This document shows, piece by piece, positions 11,929 to 18,918 of a stretch of DNA of 18,918 nucleotides. Below the pieces are notes generated by a model that saw nothing but the letters and a program-made list of their open reading frames with translations, was not told the DNA's origin and searched no databases. Positions within the stretch are counted from its first letter, which is position 1, and the number at the start of each line of letters is the position of its first letter. This DNA is from Comamonadaceae bacterium (GTDB lineage Bacteria > Pseudomonadota > Gammaproteobacteria > Burkholderiales > Burkholderiaceae). Made by a program: the position numbers and the translations under genes. Location of the stretch: the NCBI GenBank assembly GCA_947377705.1, contig CANCGU010000025.1:1-18918 (forward strand), given 5' to 3'.

Positions 11929-13502
11929 GTTACGAGCTGGTTTGGTTCAAGCGTGACCTGCGCTGGCAAGACCATGCGGCCTTGGCCCAAGCGGCACAGC
12001 GCGGGCCTGTGCGCTGCATTTATGTGGTGGAGCACGAACTGTGGCTGCAGCCCGACGCGGCCTTGCAGCACTTTGAGTTTGTGCGTGAATCCTTGCAAGC
12101 CCTCGATGAAGCGCTGCGTTTGCAAGGCGGCTGCGTTGAAGTGCACACGGGTGAACTGCCCGACGTGCTGAGCCGCATTTGGAGCGAAGCCCCTTTTCGC
12201 CAACTGCACGCACACCAAGAAACTGGCAACGGGTTTACCTATGCACGCGACCTGAGGGTGGGCGCATGGTGCCAAGCGCACAACGTGGGGTGGCACGAGT
12301 ACCCACAGTTTGGCGTGGTGCGCAAACTGAAAAACCGCAACCTGTGGCAACCCGCTTGGGAGCGGCACATGGCCGAGCCTATGCAAGATGTGGGTGAATT
12401 GCGGTTTTGGCATTCCAACGCATTGCCCCGGTCTTGGTGCACGCCTTTGCACATGCAAGCCCCTGCACACCTGGAACACAACCCACCGCTGCGTCAACGC
12501 GGTGGGCGCCCCTTGGCCGTAGACACTTTGCACAGTTTTTTGCATGCCCGCAGCTTGGGCTATCGCGGCGGTATTTCGTCGCCGTTGTCGGCGCCCGATG
12601 CGTGCTCGCGTTTGTCGGCTTACTTGGCGTGGGGCTGCATCAGCATGCGCGAGGTGGTGCAGCACACGCGGGCACACATCGCGCAGCTTCCCCCCAGCGC
12701 CAGCCGTCACCGCGCAGGCTTGACGGGATTCATCAGCCGTTTGTATTGGCACTGCCACTTCATCCAAAAACTCGAGAGTGAACCGGCCATCGAATGGCAA
12801 AACATGCACCGCGGCTACGACGGTTTGCGTGAACACGATTTCAACGAAGCCCACTTCGAAGCCCTCAAAGCCGCGCGCACAGGCTGGCCCATGGTGGACG
12901 CGTGTGTGACCATGCTGCGCGAAACGGGCTGGCTGAACTTTCGCATGCGCGCCATGCTGGTGTCGGTGGCAGCCTACCCGCTGTGGCTGCACTGGCGGCC
13001 CGTGGGCGAGTGGCTGGCCACGCAGTTTTTAGACTATGAGCCAGGCATTCACTGGAGCCAGTTGCAAATGCAATCGGGCACCACAGGCATCAACACCACA
13101 CGCGTGTACAACCCCATCAAACAAGCGCAAGACCACGACCCCCATGGCCGCTTTGTGCGGCAGTGGCTGCCTGCCCTGCGCCAAGTGCCCGACACCTGGC
13201 TGTTTGAGCCTTGGCTCATGCCGCACACCATGCAAGCGCACGTCGGTGTCTTTGTGGGCAACGAGCTAGACCGCGCATTACCCGAGCCCGTGGTCGACTT
13301 GGCGCAAGCCACACGCGAGGCCAAACAGTTACTGCACAGCCGACGCCAAACCGACGAGGTCAAAGCCGCCAAAAAAGCGGTAGTGGACAAACACGCCTCG
13401 CGTAAAAACTGGGGCAGAACAACACGCAACAACGCAAGAGCCTCAGCCGACAAAGCACAAGCAGCTCAAGCGGCCAAGGCACAACTTAGTTTTGATTTTT
13501 AA
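11925..13502 (+). CDS. Photolyase/cryptochrome-like flavoprotein
   Basis: This is a 525-residue member of the photolyase/cryptochrome superfamily. It begins YELVWFKRDLRWQDH (antenna-domain Rossmann start, 3-17). The FAD domain shows SPLSAPDACSRLSAYLAWG (219-237), ARTGWPMVDACVTMLRETGW (317-336) and LDYEPGIHWSQLQMQSG (369-385). The last replaces the canonical DWELGVNNGNWQW region, and the usual HNRLR is NFRMR, so it belongs to a side branch and may be a photosensor rather than a CPD repair enzyme. Residues from about 460 to 525 form an Ala/Lys/Arg-rich tail. It starts four bases before the DUF2256 stop, with no clear ribosome-binding site. Repair activity is undecided. Confidence 0.88.
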   Translation: MSYELVWFKRDLRWQDHAALAQAAQRGPVRCIYVVEHELWLQPDAALQHFEFVRESLQALDEALRLQGGCVEVHTGELPDVLSRIWSEAPFRQLHAHQETGNGFTYARDLRVGAWCQAHNVGWHEYPQFGVVRKLKNRNLWQPAWERHMAEPMQDVGELRFWHSNALPRSWCTPLHMQAPAHLEHNPPLRQRGGRPLAVDTLHSFLHARSLGYRGGISSPLSAPDACSRLSAYLAWGCISMREVVQHTRAHIAQLPPSASRHRAGLTGFISRLYWHCHFIQKLESEPAIEWQNMHRGYDGLREHDFNEAHFEALKAARTGWPMVDACVTMLRETGWLNFRMRAMLVSVAAYPLWLHWRPVGEWLATQFLDYEPGIHWSQLQMQSGTTGINTTRVYNPIKQAQDHDPHGRFVRQWLPALRQVPDTWLFEPWLMPHTMQAHVGVFVGNELDRALPEPVVDLAQATREAKQLLHSRRQTDEVKAAKKAVVDKHASRKNWGRTTRNNARASADKAQAAQAAKAQLSFDF

Positions 13503-13512
13503 AAGCCCACAC

Positions 13513-15060
13513 ATGACCACCCCACGCAAACGCCTCATCCTCATCTTGGGCGATCAACTCGATGAAAACGCCTCCGCCCTGGCCGACTTCGACCCAGCGC
13601 AAGACACCGTGTGGATGGCCGAGGTGCTGGAAGAGTCCACGCACGTCCCCTCGTCCAAGCAACGCACCACGGTTTTCCTGAGTGCCATGCGCCACTTCGC
13701 CGCGCACCTGCAAGCCCGCGGCTGGCCCATGGTGTACAGCCAGCTCGACGACGCAGACAACACGGGCACCTTGGCCGGTGAGCTGAGCAAAGCCATTGCC
13801 CAAGTGCAACCCCAGCTCTTGGTGATGACCGCCCCCGGCGATTGGCGTGTGTTACAAAGTCTGCGTGCGGTGGCACAACAGCATGATTTGCCACTGGAAA
13901 TCAAAGACGACACGCACTTCTTCAGCACGGTGCGCGACTTTGCCGCGCATGCCGAAGGACGCAAACAGCTGCGGCTTGAATATTTCTACCGCGAGCTACG
14001 CCAGAAAAATGGCATTCTGATGGCGGGCAAAAAACCCATAGGCGGCCAATGGAACTTTGATGCCGACAACCGAGGCAGCTTTGGCAAACAAGGCCCCGAC
14101 TTGCTGCCCTCACCCACACGCGTGACTCCCGACGCCATCACCCAAGACGTGATGCGTTTGGTGAGTGACAAACTCGCGAATCACCCCGGCTCCATCACAC
14201 AGTTTGGCTGGCCTGTCACACGTCAGCAGGCTCTGGTGGCTCTGGATGAATTTATCACCCACCGACTGCCCAGCTTTGGGTTGTACCAAGATGCGATGTG
14301 GGAAGGCGAAGTGTGGCTGTACCACTCGCACTTGTCGTGCGCCTTGAATTTGAAGCTACTTAACCCGCGCGAGGTGTTGGCTGCCGCGGAGACAGCTTTT
14401 CACAAAGGCCACGTCCCGCTAGAAGCGGTGGAAGGTTTTGTGCGGCAAATTTTGGGCTGGCGTGAATACGTGCGTGGCATTTACTGGACGCACATGCCCG
14501 AGTACGCCAAAGGCAATGCCCAGCAAGCGCACGAACCGCTGCCCGAGTTTTATTGGACGGGTGACACAGAGATGGCCTGCTTACGCGATGCCATCACACA
14601 AACCCTGCAACATGGCTATGCGCATCACATTCAACGCTTGATGGTGACCGGTCTTTACGCCTTGCTGTTGGGGGTGGAACCCAAACAAGTGCACCAGTGG
14701 TACCTCGGCGTGTATGTAGATGCGGTGGAATGGGTAGAGCTGCCCAACACGCTGGGCATGAGCCAGTTCGCCGATGGTGGGCTGATGGCCAGCAAGCCTT
14801 ATGTGGCCAGTGGCAAATACATAGACCGCATGAGCAACCATTGCAAAGGTTGCCGCTTCAACCCTGCCGAATCCATAGGCGACAAGGCCTGCCCCTTCAC
14901 CACCTTGTATTGGGATTACCTAGACCGACACGCCGACATGCTGGCCAAAAATCCGCGCATGTTGATGCAACTGAAAAACCTCAACCGCCTCACGCCTGAG
15001 CAACGCGAGGCCATTGCCACGCAGGCACAAACACACCGCACCCAATCACCCGCTCAATAA
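13513..15060 (+). CDS. phrB: Iron-sulfur bacterial cryptochrome/photolyase (FeS-BCP)
   Basis: This 515-residue protein belongs to the FeS-BCP group (Agrobacterium PhrB, Rhodobacter CryB), which repairs (6-4) photoproducts or acts as a light sensor using FAD, a ribityllumazine antenna and a [4Fe-4S] cluster. RLILILGDQLDENASAL opens the antenna domain, LEYFYRELRQKNGILM and GGQWNFDADNR are group motifs, and SHLSCALNLKLLNP leads the FAD domain. Cys356, Cys444, Cys447 and Cys460 have the same spacing (88, 3, 13) as the PhrB cluster cysteines 350, 438, 441 and 454. ATG at 13513 begins at the first strand; a TTG 21 bp upstream is less likely. It is the last gene of the operon, 10 bp after the flavoprotein. 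The gene symbol is by family. Confidence 0.93.
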   Translation: MTTPRKRLILILGDQLDENASALADFDPAQDTVWMAEVLEESTHVPSSKQRTTVFLSAMRHFAAHLQARGWPMVYSQLDDADNTGTLAGELSKAIAQVQPQLLVMTAPGDWRVLQSLRAVAQQHDLPLEIKDDTHFFSTVRDFAAHAEGRKQLRLEYFYRELRQKNGILMAGKKPIGGQWNFDADNRGSFGKQGPDLLPSPTRVTPDAITQDVMRLVSDKLANHPGSITQFGWPVTRQQALVALDEFITHRLPSFGLYQDAMWEGEVWLYHSHLSCALNLKLLNPREVLAAAETAFHKGHVPLEAVEGFVRQILGWREYVRGIYWTHMPEYAKGNAQQAHEPLPEFYWTGDTEMACLRDAITQTLQHGYAHHIQRLMVTGLYALLLGVEPKQVHQWYLGVYVDAVEWVELPNTLGMSQFADGGLMASKPYVASGKYIDRMSNHCKGCRFNPAESIGDKACPFTTLYWDYLDRHADMLAKNPRMLMQLKNLNRLTPEQREAIATQAQTHRTQSPAQ

Positions 15061-15091
15061 AAAGCCCCCCAAGCTTGAAGGCTTGGAGGGC
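15059..15091 (-). terminator. Rho-independent terminator of icd
   Basis: On the minus strand, an 11-bp stem (GCCCTCCAAGC with GCTTGGGGGGC, one mismatch) and a 6-nt loop are followed by TTTTT. It ends transcription of icd 27 bp after the stop. The T-run overlaps the end of the convergent photolyase gene (its TAA is 15058-15060). On the plus strand no T-run follows, so it would work poorly for phrB. Confidence 0.85.
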
Positions 15092-15103
15092 GTGGAAGGC
15101 CTG

Positions 15104-15118
15104 AGCCTCAGTGAGGCT
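15104..15118. repeat. Short inverted repeat at the icd stop codon
   Basis: AGCCTCA-G-TGAGGCT is a perfect 7-bp inverted repeat with a 1-bp centre, touching the icd stop. It lies between the stop and the terminator and may stabilise the icd mRNA 3' end. The tiny loop makes the RNA hairpin lose one or two pairs. Confidence 0.4.
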
Positions 15119-17349
15119 TAGACGCTAGCCAAAGCTGCGTTGAACGTGGCGCTTGGGCGCATCACGGCTTCGAGCTTCTTGGCATCGGGCAGGTAGTAAC
15201 CGCCGATGTCTACGGGCTTGCCTTGCACCGCATTGAGTTCGTCCACGATCTTCTTCTCGTTGTCGGTCAGATTCTTCGCCAAAGGTGCGAACTTGGCAGC
15301 CAAGTCAATGTCCTCGGTTTGCGCGGCCAACTCTTGGGCCCAATACATGGCCAAGTAGAACTGGCTGCCACGGTTGTCGAGCTGACCTGTTTTGGGTGAT
15401 GGGTTTTTGTTGGTGTCCAACAATTTGCCGGTCGCTGCATCCAAGGTCTTGGCCAATACAGTGGCTTTGGCGTTGCCGTTTTTCAGACCCATGTCTTCGA
15501 AAGACACGGCCAAGGCCAAGAACTCACCCAGTGAATCCCAACGCAAGTGGTTTTCTTCCACCAACTGTTGCACATGCTTTGGCGCAGAACCGCCAGCGCC
15601 TGTTTCGTACATGCCGCCACCGGCCATCAAAGGCACGATGGACAACATCTTGGCCGAGGTACCGAGTTCCATGATGGGGAACAAGTCGGTCAAGTAGTCA
15701 CGCAAGATGTTGCCGGTCACCGAGATGGTGTCCAAGCCACGGCTCACACGCTCCAAGGTGTAACGCATGGCGCGCACTTGAGACATGTGCTCAATTTGCA
15801 GGCCTTGGGTGTCATGGTCTTTGAGATACAGGTCGACCTTTTTGATCAACTCGTTCTCGTGTGGGCGGTAGGGGTCCAACCAGAAGATGGCAGGCATGCC
15901 CGAGTTGCGTGCGCGGGTCACAGCCAACTTCACCCAGTCACGGATGGCCGCGTCTTTGACTTGGCACATACGCCAGATGTCGCCTTCTTCCACGTTTTGG
16001 CTCAACAAGACTTCGCCTGTGGCCAAGTCGGTGATGTTGGCCACGCCGTCTTCTTGAATTTCGAACGTTTTGTCGTGTGAACCGTATTCTTCGGCTTGCT
16101 GCGCCATCAAGCCCACGTTAGGCACGGTGCCCATGGTCTTGGGATCGAAGTTGCCGTGCCACTTGCAGAAGTTGATCATCTCTTGGTAGATACGGGCAAA
16201 AGTCGACTCAGGCATCACAGCCTTGGCGTCCTTCAAGCGACCATCGGCACCCCACATCTTGCCGCCGTTGCGAATCATGGCAGGCATAGAAGCGTCCACG
16301 ATGATGTCGTTAGGCGAATGGAAGTTGGTGATGCCTTTGGCCGAGTCCACCATGGCCAACTCTGGGCGGTGCTCGTGGCACGCATGCAGGTCGCGCTTGA
16401 TTTCGTCTTGCTGGCTTTGTGGCAAGGTGGCAATCTTGTTGTACAGATCGGCCATGCCGTTGTTCACGTTCACGCCCAAATCGTCAAACAATTTGGCGTG
16501 CTTGGCGAAGGCTTCTTTGTAGAAAATCTTCACGCAGTGGCCGAACACGATGGGGTGAGACACCTTCATCATGGTCGCTTTGACGTGCAAAGAGAACATC
16601 ACGCCTGTTTTGTGCGCGTCTTCGATTTCTTTTTCGTAGAACTCGACCAAGGCTTTTTTGCTCATGAACATGCTGTCGATGATTTCTTTGTCGAGCAAAG
16701 AAACTTTGGGCTTCAACAGAATGGTTTTGCCGCTCTTGGTGATGAGTTCCATCTTCACGTCACGGGCTTTGTCCAAAGTCAAAGACTTTTCACCGTGGTA
16801 GAAGTCGCCGTGGTGCATGTGTGATACGTGCGAGCGAGAGGCTTGGCTCCACTCGGCCATGCTGTGTGGGTTTTTACGCGCAAACTCTTTCACAGCGCGG
16901 GGAGCCCGGCGGTCAGAGTTACCTTCGCGCAAAACGGGGTTCACCGAGCTACCGATGCACTTGGCATAACGGGCTTTGATGGCTTTGTCTTCGTCGGTGG
17001 TGGGCGCATCTGGGTAATCAGGCAAGGCATAGCCTTTCGATTGCAACTCTTTGATGGCGGCGGTCAACTGGCCCACAGACGCGCTGATGTTAGGCAGCTT
17101 GATGATGTTGGCTTCTGGCTTCAAAGTCAGCTTGCCCAAGTCGGACAAGTTGTGTGACACGCGCTGAGCTTCGGGCAACAGGTCTGAAAACTCACCCAAG
17201 ATGCGGGTCGCCACAGAGATGTCGCTGGACACCACGTCGATGCCAGCAGGTGCGGCAAAGGTACGAATGATTGGCAAGAACGAAGCAGTCGCCAACAAGG
17301 GGGCTTCGTCAGTCAGGGTGTAAACAATTTTGGATTTTTCAGCAGCCAT
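15118..17349 (-). CDS. icd: NADP-dependent isocitrate dehydrogenase, monomeric type
   Basis: This TCA-cycle enzyme converts isocitrate to 2-oxoglutarate and CO2 and makes NADPH. At 743 residues it has the size of the monomeric class (about 740), not the 415-residue dimeric class. The substrate motif [17 protein letters not shown] (134-150) gives Ser134, Asn137, Arg141 and Arg147, with the same spacing as the Azotobacter vinelandii enzyme. Other marks are [35 protein letters not shown] and [16 protein letters not shown]. The start at 17349 agrees with the family N-terminus ([16 protein letters not shown]), with a weak GAGA-type ribosome-binding site. It is a single-gene transcript with its own terminator. 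Some annotations call this class icd2. Confidence 0.96.
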   Translation of the reverse strand: MAAEKSKIVYTLTDEAPLLATASFLPIIRTFAAPAGIDVVSSDISVATRILGEFSDLLPEAQRVSHNLSDLGKLTLKPEANIIKLPNISASVGQLTAAIKELQSKGYALPDYPDAPTTDEDKAIKARYAKCIGSSVNPVLREGNSDRRAPRAVKEFARKNPHSMAEWSQASRSHVSHMHHGDFYHGEKSLTLDKARDVKMELITKSGKTILLKPKVSLLDKEIIDSMFMSKKALVEFYEKEIEDAHKTGVMFSLHVKATMMKVSHPIVFGHCVKIFYKEAFAKHAKLFDDLGVNVNNGMADLYNKIATLPQSQQDEIKRDLHACHEHRPELAMVDSAKGITNFHSPNDIIVDASMPAMIRNGGKMWGADGRLKDAKAVMPESTFARIYQEMINFCKWHGNFDPKTMGTVPNVGLMAQQAEEYGSHDKTFEIQEDGVANITDLATGEVLLSQNVEEGDIWRMCQVKDAAIRDWVKLAVTRARNSGMPAIFWLDPYRPHENELIKKVDLYLKDHDTQGLQIEHMSQVRAMRYTLERVSRGLDTISVTGNILRDYLTDLFPIMELGTSAKMLSIVPLMAGGGMYETGAGGSAPKHVQQLVEENHLRWDSLGEFLALAVSFEDMGLKNGNAKATVLAKTLDAATGKLLDTNKNPSPKTGQLDNRGSQFYLAMYWAQELAAQTEDIDLAAKFAPLAKNLTDNEKKIVDELNAVQGKPVDIGGYYLPDAKKLEAVMRPSATFNAALASV

Positions 17350-17545
17350 TGCTCGGTCTCATTCTCTGTTTGGATAGGGTGAAAAAATACAGGTCAGGGC
17401 CTGCATTATCCACGGCACTTTAGCCCACCCGCCCCTGCGCTTTGCTTACACCCTTTGCTCAGCCCAATCCCTTATTCCGATTTGGCATATATGTAGAACA
17501 AAGAAATCGTTGGTTTCGGCATAAAGAGCACCTACAGTCCACGCC
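17350..17545. other. Divergent intergenic region between icd and the TSUP gene
   Basis: These 196 bp must carry the promoters of both genes. GATAAT on the minus strand (about 17405-17410) is a fair -10 box for icd, but I find no good -35 box. On the plus side the AT-rich stretch around 17486-17515 (CATATATGTAGAACAAAG) is where a sulfur regulator such as CysB might bind, but I can recognise no certain motif. No RNA gene or terminator is seen. Confidence 0.3.
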
Positions 17546-18337
17546 ATGCAAGATTTTGGTTTCGTATTCGCTGGTTTTTTTGTGGGCTTGGTCGTGGGCT
17601 TGACCGGGGTGGGCGGCGGCTCCCTGATGACGCCCATTTTGATTTTCTTCTTTGGCGTCAAGCCCTACATGGCAGTCGGCACCGATTTGCTATTTGCGGC
17701 CTTCACCAAGGCTGGCGGCACGTTCAGCTTTGCCCGTCAGCGCATCGTGCCTTGGCGCGTGGTGATGGCCCTGTGCGCAGGGAGTATTCCCGCCTCAGGT
17801 CTCACGCTTTGGGTGCTCCACAACATTGGCCCCTCAGACCCCGCCGTCGAAAAAGTCATGAAGCTCACGCTGGGTCTGGCCCTGCTGCTGACCGCCAGCG
17901 CCATGCTGTACAAAGTGATTCGCGGCAAACAAGCCCCTGTGGTGCTGGCTGAAGAAAACTTACGCCAAGCCACAGAGCCCGGCCACTGGGCCTTGCCCGT
18001 CTTGTTTGGCGCGGCCATTGGTACCTTGGTGACCCTCACGTCCGTGGGTGCTGGCGCCATTGGCGTGACGGTGCTTATGATCCTGTACCCACAGTTGCCA
18101 CTGTCACGCATCGTGGCGGCTGACATTGCCTATGCCGTGCCATTAACTTTGGTGGCCGGCTTAGGGCACGCTTCGTTAGGGTCGGTCGATTGGCCTTTGT
18201 TGGGCTTGTTGCTCGCAGGCTCCTTGCCCGGCATTTGGGTGGGTTCTCGCCTGATGCACAAAACGCCTGAGCGTGTGATTCGTTCCATTCTTTCTGTGTT
18301 GCTGGCATGGGCTGGCAGCAAATTGGTTTTTGCTTAA
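17546..18337 (+). CDS. TauE/SafE (TSUP) family sulfur transporter
   Basis: This is a 263-residue membrane permease of the TSUP family (TauE/SafE), which move sulfite, sulfonates or related anions. About eight helices fall in two similar halves. The first opens FVGLVVGLTGVGGGSLMTP (13-31) and the second carries TLVTLTSVGAGAIGVTVL, the two glycine-rich repeats of the family. AVGTDLLFAAFTKAGG is also typical. The gene ends 21 bp before a sulfite reductase gene, so one operon and a substrate of sulfite or sulfate are likely, though inferred from context. ATG at 17546 starts at the first helix; no strong ribosome-binding site is visible. Confidence 0.92.
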   Translation: MQDFGFVFAGFFVGLVVGLTGVGGGSLMTPILIFFFGVKPYMAVGTDLLFAAFTKAGGTFSFARQRIVPWRVVMALCAGSIPASGLTLWVLHNIGPSDPAVEKVMKLTLGLALLLTASAMLYKVIRGKQAPVVLAEENLRQATEPGHWALPVLFGAAIGTLVTLTSVGAGAIGVTVLMILYPQLPLSRIVAADIAYAVPLTLVAGLGHASLGSVDWPLLGLLLAGSLPGIWVGSRLMHKTPERVIRSILSVLLAWAGSKLVFA

Positions 18338-18358
18338 TTTTTTCGTTTGAGTTCTTAG

Positions 18359-18918
18359 ATGTATCAATACACCGCCTTCGATCAAGAGTTTGTCAAAGCA
18401 CGCGCTGCGCAGTACCGCGACCAACTCACCCGCAACTTGGCTGGCAAATTGGCCGATGACGATTTCCGCCCCTTGCGTTTGCAAAATGGCTGGTATGTGC
18501 AACGCTACGCCCCCATGCTGCGCGTGGCCGTGCCTTACGGTGAACTCAACAGCGCGCAGTTGCGCGTGTTGGCCCAAATTGCCCGCGACTACGACACCCC
18601 TTCGGCTGAGTTGATTGAACGCGCGCAAAGCACGCAAGACAAGATTGGTGGCACTTCATCCAGCTCAATTACTGCTCCGAAGCTGACCACCAACTACGGC
18701 CACTTCACCACCCGTCAAAACGTGCAGTTCAACTGGATTCCCTTGGACAAAAGCGCCGACGTGATGGAGCTGTTGGCCAGCGTCAACCTGCACGGCATTC
18801 AAACCAGCGGCAACTGCATTCGCAACATCACCAGCGACGAGCGTGCCGGCATTGCGGTGGACGAAGAAGTCGACCCACGCCCCTACGCCGAAGTGCTGCG
18901 CCAGTGGAGCACCTTGCA
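18359..18918 (+). CDS. cysI: Nitrite/sulfite reductase, hemoprotein subunit (partial, 3' end beyond window)
   Basis: The first 186 codons of a siroheme-dependent sulfite reductase for assimilatory sulfur reduction are seen; the gene leaves the window. The sulfite reductase ferredoxin-like half-domain is clear: FRPLRLQNGWYVQRYAPMLRVAVPYG (residues 37-62), TNYGHFTTRQNVQFNWIPL and LHGIQTSGNCIRNITSDERAGI, the motif just before the siroheme domain. The order and wording match cysI-type nitrite/sulfite reductases of Burkholderiales; nitrite reductase cannot be ruled out without the C-terminal half. The cluster cysteines and siroheme domain lie outside. It follows the TSUP gene by 21 bp in the same direction, forming a sulfur operon. 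Confidence 0.9.
   Translation, partial: MYQYTAFDQEFVKARAAQYRDQLTRNLAGKLADDDFRPLRLQNGWYVQRYAPMLRVAVPYGELNSAQLRVLAQIARDYDTPSAELIERAQSTQDKIGGTSSSSITAPKLTTNYGHFTTRQNVQFNWIPLDKSADVMELLASVNLHGIQTSGNCIRNITSDERAGIAVDEEVDPRPYAEVLRQWSTL

Noticed and set aside
11766..12992. 408-residue open frame on the minus strand across the photolyase-like gene
   Set aside because: It is antisense to a well-supported flavoprotein, has no recognisable domain, and its His/Gln/Val-rich composition is that expected from reading the opposite strand of a GC-rich gene.
16096..16824. 242-residue plus-strand open frame
   Set aside because: It is antisense to icd and no motif is visible.

Overview
The window reads as chromosomal DNA from a betaproteobacterium, most likely order Burkholderiales and perhaps family Comamonadaceae. 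This is inferred from protein style: monomeric isocitrate dehydrogenase, a TSUP transporter next to a hemoprotein-type sulfite reductase, an ACR3-type ars operon, and codon usage rich in GC-ending codons. The genus cannot be fixed from sequence alone. The genes are tightly packed. I see no tRNA, rRNA, insertion sequence, phage gene or CRISPR array, and no gap over 300 bp lacks a gene.

Region 1 (1-3255), phosphate and arsenic. The 5' part of pstS runs leftward from a Pho-box-like site. Diverging from it is an arsenic operon: arsR, a DUF6428 gene, an arsenate reductase with a phosphatase-type loop, and an ACR3 arsenite exporter. Arsenate enters cells as a phosphate mimic, so this pairing makes physiological sense.

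Region 2 (3302-5005), envelope genes. These are a DUF2878 membrane protein, a DUF3833 lipoprotein and a secreted histidine phosphatase, all rightward.

Region 3 (4958-8804), two regulators back to back. A leftward five-gene operon carries an Rrf2 regulator, a TIGR03643/DUF2805 protein, a small six-cysteine protein, an MpaB/DUF2236 oxygenase-like protein and a response regulator with a degenerate receiver. Diverging from it is a MerR-type regulator whose sensor resembles a B12 domain without the cobalamin motif. The 118 bp between them holds three copies of the half-site TCTACGCAA, placed over the predicted promoters.

Region 4 (8830-15060), photolyase operon. After a leftward uncharacterised gene comes a rightward run of seven genes: DUF2237, SOUL heme-binding protein, a FolB-PCD pterin fusion, a two-helix membrane protein, a DUF2256 zinc-ribbon microprotein hidden in an overlap, a photolyase/cryptochrome-like flavoprotein, and an iron-sulfur bacterial photolyase. 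Five of the six junctions overlap; the exception is the 10-bp gap before the last gene. The four cluster cysteines of the last protein match the spacing of the Agrobacterium PhrB cluster exactly. Regions 2 to 4 together look like a light or photo-oxidative stress locus of mostly undescribed parts.

Region 5 (15059-18918), housekeeping. Monomeric NADP-isocitrate dehydrogenase (leftward, with a clear terminator) is followed by a divergent sulfur pair, a TauE/SafE transporter and the 5' part of a sulfite/nitrite reductase, which runs off the right edge.
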